Positions 4,987 to 8,512 of a stretch of DNA of 8,512 nucleotides are shown piece after piece; positions within the stretch are counted from its first letter, which is position 1, and the number at the start of each line of letters is the position of its first letter. Below the pieces are notes generated by a model. It saw only the letters and a program-made list of their open reading frames with translations. It did no database searches and was not told where the DNA came from. The position numbers and the translations under genes are program-made. Origin of the DNA: an uncultured Acidimicrobiales bacterium (GTDB lineage Bacteria; Actinomycetota; Acidimicrobiia; Acidimicrobiales; SZUA-35); NCBI GenBank assembly GCA_938028175.1, contig CALJAE010000091.1, positions 1 to 8,512 of the forward strand. The letters run 5' to 3'.

Positions 4987-7578
4987 TCTAGCCCACTTAC
5001 AGCGCAGCAAGTAAGAGAAATGTTCGTCGAGTACTTCGAGGAACGAAACCATCGTCAGATTGCGTCAGCCAGCCTTATTCCTCACGACGACACTTTGTTG
5101 TTTGTTAATTCTGGAATGGTGCCGTTTAAGCCATACTTTGTTGGCGAGTCCAAACCCGAACATAATAGGGCAGTCAGCGTCCAGAAATGTGTTCGAGCTG
5201 GAGGCAAGCACAACGATCTCGATGAAGTAGGCAGAACTAGTCGGCATCTTACTTTCTTCGAGATGATGGGTAACTTCAGTTTCGGTGACTACTTCAAAGA
5301 AGATGCAATTGAATTTGCGTGGGGTTTTGTGACCGAGAAACTTGGGCTCGACACAGACCGACTTTGGGTTACCGTCCATCTGAGCGATGACGAAGCAGCT
5401 GAGATTTGGCAAAACAAAATAGGTGTTCCAGCTGAAAGGATTCAACGCCTAGACGAAGACAACTGGTGGCGCATGGCAGACACCGGACCCAACGGTCCAT
5501 GCTCTGAAATTTTCTGGGACAAGGGCCCCGAATACGGTGACGACGGCGGGCCTGCTCACGGAGATGAAGACAGATTTATTGAGTTCTGGAACTTGGTCTT
5601 TATGCAGTTCGAGACTGACGAGGCTGGGGAATCTAAGCCTCTGCCGGCCCCATCCGTTGATACAGGTGCAGGGCTCGAGCGAATCTTGTCGATACTCCAA
5701 ACCAAAGACTCAGTATTTGAGATTGATGAAATGGCTGAGCTCATCGCAAGTGCAGAAAAAGTTACCGGGTATCAGCTCGGCAAATCAGACGACTCTGATC
5801 TGGCACTCCGTGTATTGGCCGAGCATGCTAGAACAATGGTCTTCTTGATTAGTGACGGTGTGTTGCCTTCGAACGAAGACCGAGGCTATGTCCTTCGTCG
5901 CATCATGAGAAGAGCAATACGGTTTGCGTATCTACTCGGCGTGGAAGAAGTAGTTACTCCAAGTCTGGTTGATGCAGTCGTAAGGATTATGGGGCCTAGC
6001 TATCCAGAACTAGAAGAGTCTCATGAATTAGTCAGATCTGTTGTGGAACGAGAAGAAATTCAGTTCCGTTCCACTCTTGCCTCGGGATCAAAGATCTTGG
6101 CCGAAAAAATGGCAGACCTTGGCGACAAAAAAGTACTGAGTGGCGAAGTGGCATTCATGTTGCACGACACCTATGGCTTCCCAGTTGAAGTAACAGAGGA
6201 AGTAGTAGCGGAGAATAATAAGACCGTAGATATGGAAGGCTTTGCTGCGGCAATGGCTAGCCAGCGTGAGAAATCAAAGAGCGCTCGCAAGGTAGCCCAA
6301 GCGGCCGATGATGCAGAGCTAGTGGCTGCGTTAGTAGACGCTGGAGTTCAAACAGATTTTGTTGGTAGGGAGAGTTTCGCAGATGTCGAGGCTGAGGTTC
6401 AGTTAGTCAGCGGCCCAGACTCAGAAGGAAGATTCTCGATCGTCACGAACAGAACGCCTTTCTACGCTGAATCTGGTGGACAGATTGGTGATACCGGTGA
6501 GATAGTAGCTGGCGGATTAACACTCAATGTCGTTGATACCGTTTACGCTGCACCCGGCATAGTTCGCCACCTTGTGGTTGCCGACGATGGCGCTATGACT
6601 ATTAGCGTGGGCGACAACGTCACCTTATCGATCGACACTGCTCGTCGAGACGCTATAAGGCGCAACCATACCGGCACGCATTTGCTTCACTGGGCGTTGC
6701 GTCAAGTAGTTGGTGACCATGTGCAACAGCAAGGTTCGTGGGTAGGTCCTGACAGGCTCCGGTTTGACTTCAGTCACTTTGAAGCGCTCACCCCAGAACA
6801 GATCACACAAATTGAAGACTTGGTAAACAACCACGTATTAGCTAACCCTGGAACTTCGCATGTCGAGGTGACTAAAGCTGAAGCAGAGGAGATGGGGGCA
6901 ATCGCATTCTTCGGCGATAAGTACGGCGAAAAAGTTAGAGTCCTAACTGCAGGTCCTTCGCTAGAGTTCTGCGGTGGTACTCACGTAAATGCGCTAGGTG
7001 ATATCGGTTGTATGAAGGTAACTTCAGAGGGATCAATTGGTTCTAATCTGCGCCGCCTCGAAGCAGTGACAGGTACAGGGACAATCGATCTAATTCGTCA
7101 GTCGAATGTCATGGTGGAAACTTTGGCAGAGAAACTAAAAGTAGCACCAGGCAATATTGAGACAGGCTTAGATAAGCAAGTCAGCGAACTCGCCGAGCTA
7201 AAACAAGAAGTTAAAAGTTTGAATTCAAAACTGCTAGCTGGCTTAGCCGGTGAACTTGCGGGGGAAGCAATAAATGGAAAGCTAGTCAAGCAGTTGGACG
7301 GTTATGATCGTAACGACTTAGGAGACCTTGCTAAGGAGCTAGTTAGTTCTAAGGGGCTCAGTGTCGTTGTCGTCGGAGGCGAGCCGTCAGGTGGCGGCGC
7401 ATGTCTAGTTGCAGCGGTTAATGCCGACAGCGGTATGCACGCCGGTGAGCTAATTGCTGAAGGTTCAAAGTGCATAGCCGGTGGTGGAGGTAAGGGCAAA
7501 GACTTTGCCATGGCCGGTGGAAAGAATTCAGCCGGAGTTCCTGAAGCTCTTGACATCGCTAGCAAACAACTGTCGTGA
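4984..7578 (+). CDS. alaS: Alanyl-tRNA synthetase (AlaRS) with editing and C-Ala domains
   Basis: Cytoplasmic class IIc synthetase charging tRNA(Ala) and clearing mischarged Ser/Gly-tRNA(Ala). At 864 residues it is full length for bacteria. Seen in order: aminoacylation domain (about 1-245) with motif 2 region KCVRAGGKHNDLDEVGRTSR (68-87) followed by HLTFFEMMGNFSFGDYF, and motif 3 with DTGAGLERI (226-234); tRNA-recognition helical domain (about 246-450, HARTMVFLISDGVLPSNEDR at 281-300); editing domain (about 485-700) with both zinc-site motifs, HTGTH (H562, H566) and CGGTH (C663, H667), and the AESGGQIGD segment (495-503); a coiled-coil stretch (about 725-750); and the C-Ala domain ending in the glycine-rich GGGGKGKDFAMAGGK (833-847). 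All catalytic motifs are intact. ATG 4984 gives the standard family N-terminus. The stop TGA (7576-7578) overlaps the ruvX GTG, which suggests coupled translation. Confidence 0.98.
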   Translation: MSSPLTAQQVREMFVEYFEERNHRQIASASLIPHDDTLLFVNSGMVPFKPYFVGESKPEHNRAVSVQKCVRAGGKHNDLDEVGRTSRHLTFFEMMGNFSFGDYFKEDAIEFAWGFVTEKLGLDTDRLWVTVHLSDDEAAEIWQNKIGVPAERIQRLDEDNWWRMADTGPNGPCSEIFWDKGPEYGDDGGPAHGDEDRFIEFWNLVFMQFETDEAGESKPLPAPSVDTGAGLERILSILQTKDSVFEIDEMAELIASAEKVTGYQLGKSDDSDLALRVLAEHARTMVFLISDGVLPSNEDRGYVLRRIMRRAIRFAYLLGVEEVVTPSLVDAVVRIMGPSYPELEESHELVRSVVEREEIQFRSTLASGSKILAEKMADLGDKKVLSGEVAFMLHDTYGFPVEVTEEVVAENNKTVDMEGFAAAMASQREKSKSARKVAQAADDAELVAALVDAGVQTDFVGRESFADVEAEVQLVSGPDSEGRFSIVTNRTPFYAESGGQIGDTGEIVAGGLTLNVVDTVYAAPGIVRHLVVADDGAMTISVGDNVTLSIDTARRDAIRRNHTGTHLLHWALRQVVGDHVQQQGSWVGPDRLRFDFSHFEALTPEQITQIEDLVNNHVLANPGTSHVEVTKAEAEEMGAIAFFGDKYGEKVRVLTAGPSLEFCGGTHVNALGDIGCMKVTSEGSIGSNLRRLEAVTGTGTIDLIRQSNVMVETLAEKLKVAPGNIETGLDKQVSELAELKQEVKSLNSKLLAGLAGELAGEAINGKLVKQLDGYDRNDLGDLAKELVSSKGLSVVVVGGEPSGGGACLVAAVNADSGMHAGELIAEGSKCIAGGGGKGKDFAMAGGKNSAGVPEALDIASKQLS

Positions 7579-8009
7579 CTGAGGTCCCTAACTCAGGCAG
7601 ACTGCTTGGGCTTGATTTAGGTGATGTCAGAGTAGGTGTCGCAATCTCGGATGGATTACAAGTTTTAGCCACTCCGTATTCAACCATCAAACGGGTTGGG
7701 GACCGTAAGGTTGAGTTCGCTCAGATTCAGGAACTTGTTTCAGAGAACGAAATCGTGGGAGTTGTCGTAGGAGAACCACTTAATCTCGATGGATCTAGCT
7801 CTGTTCAGACTGACAAAGTGCGCTCTGAGGTTAAGGCTCTTGAGGGTGTGTTGGGGATTCCGGTACAGCTCTCTGATGAGAGACTCAGCAGCGTTGAAGG
7901 CAATAAAAGCCTTCAAGGCGCAGGTTTATCGGGTCATGACCGTCGAGAAGTGATCGACTCTGTTGCTGCAGCGATAATCCTTCAGGCATTTCTTGATACG
8001 AATTGTTAA
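7575..8009 (+). CDS. ruvX: RuvX/YqgF-family putative pre-16S rRNA nuclease / Holliday junction resolvase-like protein
   Basis: A 144-residue RNase H-fold protein of the YqgF family, linked to 16S rRNA 5'-end maturation and, less firmly, to Holliday junction processing. Seen: first strand with the active-site Asp in LGLDLGDVRVGVAISD (D14, with G16 and R19), the GEPLNLDG loop (66-73), the DERLSS motif (101-106), and the C-terminal helix with the last acidic residue in VIDSVAAAIILQAFLD (D128). Length is normal for the family. The GTG start (7575-7577) shares GTGA with the alaS stop, a 4-bp overlap. There is no separate promoter or ribosome binding site, so it is probably expressed from alaS mRNA by termination-reinitiation. 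The alaS-ruvX-mltG order is common in actinobacteria and other Gram-positive bacteria. Calling it a true resolvase would be over-reading. Confidence 0.95.
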   Translation: MTEVPNSGRLLGLDLGDVRVGVAISDGLQVLATPYSTIKRVGDRKVEFAQIQELVSENEIVGVVVGEPLNLDGSSSVQTDKVRSEVKALEGVLGIPVQLSDERLSSVEGNKSLQGAGLSGHDRREVIDSVAAAIILQAFLDTNC

Positions 8010-8049
8010 GAGTTAGTTTAATTGCTGGGTTCTCGACTCAGAAAGCATC

Positions 8050-8055
8050 TAAACT
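8050..8055 (+). promoter_or_regulatory. Candidate mltG -10 box (TAAACT)
   Basis: TAAACT is followed by 6 nt (gaacta) and then GTG 8062, with no Shine-Dalgarno between. The 52-bp ruvX-mltG spacer is otherwise unremarkable: TTGCTG at 8022-8027 is too far upstream (22 bp) to be a standard -35. As for the other genes here, this fits a leaderless transcript, so mltG may be transcribed separately from alaS-ruvX. Confidence 0.45.
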
Positions 8056-8061
8056 GAACTA

Positions 8062-8512
8062 GTGAGCGATACTGAGCACAAGTTCTCAGAAGACCATGGC
8101 TACTCATCAATTGTTAAAGAAGAGGAACCTGTGGTGGACTTTGATGCGCAACTAAATGACGATGAGTTTGTGACTTTACGGCCAAGCTCGGTTCGGCGAC
8201 GAAGAATTTTGATCACCATTGGTGTTCTCGTTCTGTTGCTTGCCGCAGTTCTTTTTGCGAGCTGGAACTGGGCTCAATCGCAAGTAAATTCTGATGGCCC
8301 TCCGGGAGACACGATTGAAATTGTGGTTCCAGAAGGAGCAATTCCAGGTGAGATCGCAAACCAGTTAGCCGAAGCAGGCGTTATCCCTAATGGTCAGGCA
8401 TTTCAACTGTGGGCGACGGTGTTTAGGTCGTTTGATAATTTTCAGGCCGGTACGTATCAATTCCCGACAAACATCAGCGCCGATGAAGCCATCGATGTCT
8501 TTAAGGAAGGCC
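8062..8512 (+). CDS. mltG: Endolytic murein transglycosylase MltG (YceG), N-terminal part (3'-truncated)
   Basis: The frame from GTG 8062 stays open for 150 codons to the window edge. MltG is a membrane-anchored lytic transglycosylase that cuts nascent peptidoglycan glycan strands and acts as a terminator of glycan elongation. Seen: a cytosolic acidic N-terminus (about 1-40), a basic stop-transfer cluster RRRR (45-48), one membrane segment (about 49-68, ILITIGVLVLLLAAVLFASW), then the start of the extracytoplasmic LysM-like domain with family features TIEIVVPEGAIPGEIANQLA (85-104), 'AGVIPNGQAFQ', 'AGTYQFP' and 'SADEAIDVFKEG'. The catalytic Glu domain lies beyond the window. GTG 8062 is chosen for its -10 box 6 nt upstream and because it gives a cytosolic tail typical of actinobacterial members; a later in-frame GTG near 8131 would shorten only the tail. 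It follows ruvX by 52 bp. Confidence 0.92.
   Translation, partial: MSDTEHKFSEDHGYSSIVKEEEPVVDFDAQLNDDEFVTLRPSSVRRRRILITIGVLVLLLAAVLFASWNWAQSQVNSDGPPGDTIEIVVPEGAIPGEIANQLAEAGVIPNGQAFQLWATVFRSFDNFQAGTYQFPTNISADEAIDVFKEG

Noticed and set aside
5065..5445. Minus-strand open frame inside alaS
   Set aside because: It is a shadow of the highly conserved AlaRS catalytic domain, with no independent start signals.
8015..8055. Inverted repeat AGTTTA / TAAACT as a terminator after ruvX
   Set aside because: The arms are AT-rich 6-mers separated by about 29 nt with no T-tract; this is not a plausible intrinsic terminator, and the right arm is better read as the mltG -10 box.

Overview
The window looks like a chromosomal housekeeping block from a member of the Actinomycetota. 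The evidence is gene content and order: Rel (C-terminal part), AspRS, a small orphan protein, AlaRS, RuvX and MltG follow an order familiar from actinobacteria (rel ... hisS-aspS ... rarA ... small proteins-alaS-ruvX-mltG). GC is near 49% on four lines counted by hand, low for classical soil actinobacteria. Together with tight spacing this suggests a low-GC, possibly streamlined lineage, such as aquatic Acidimicrobiia-like or Nanopelagicales-like groups. That placement is inference only.

Layout. Positions 1-981 hold the 3' part of rel/relA (TGS, Cys-rich and ACT domains); the gene begins before the window. aspS (1013-2761, +) follows after 31 nt. On the minus strand are a VIT1/CCC1-type metal transporter (3468-2758) and an unrecognised membrane-anchored, very acidic protein (4373-3495). 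aspS and the transporter converge and their stop codons overlap inside one CTAG. A 195-bp divergent spacer (4374-4568) contains three dyad-symmetric elements and candidate promoters in both directions. Then on the plus strand come a small basic orphan protein with a C-terminal run of seven Gln (4569-4946), alaS (4984-7578), ruvX (7575-8009, overlapping alaS by 4 bp) and the start of mltG (8062 to the window edge).

How the genes work together. rel sets (p)ppGpp level in response to uncharged tRNA, while aspS and alaS charge tRNA, so stress sensing and translation supply sit side by side. ruvX is probably read with alaS and acts on rRNA maturation or recombination. mltG starts a cell-wall function from its own promoter. 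The transporter and acidic protein occupy the interval where actinobacteria often carry rarA, and look like an accessory pocket on the opposite strand.

Most notable signals. (1) A perfect 8-bp inverted repeat (4962-4969 / 4979-4986) wraps the alaS -10 box and includes its start codon, a strong candidate operator and possibly an autoregulatory site. (2) Five genes have a TANNNT box 6-8 nt before the start codon and no convincing Shine-Dalgarno, the layout expected for leaderless mRNAs; the acidic-protein gene instead has a near-consensus Shine-Dalgarno. (3) AspRS carries the His and Gly typical of non-discriminating enzymes, predicting tRNA-dependent Asn synthesis. No tRNA, rRNA, CRISPR array, insertion sequence or clear intrinsic terminator was seen.
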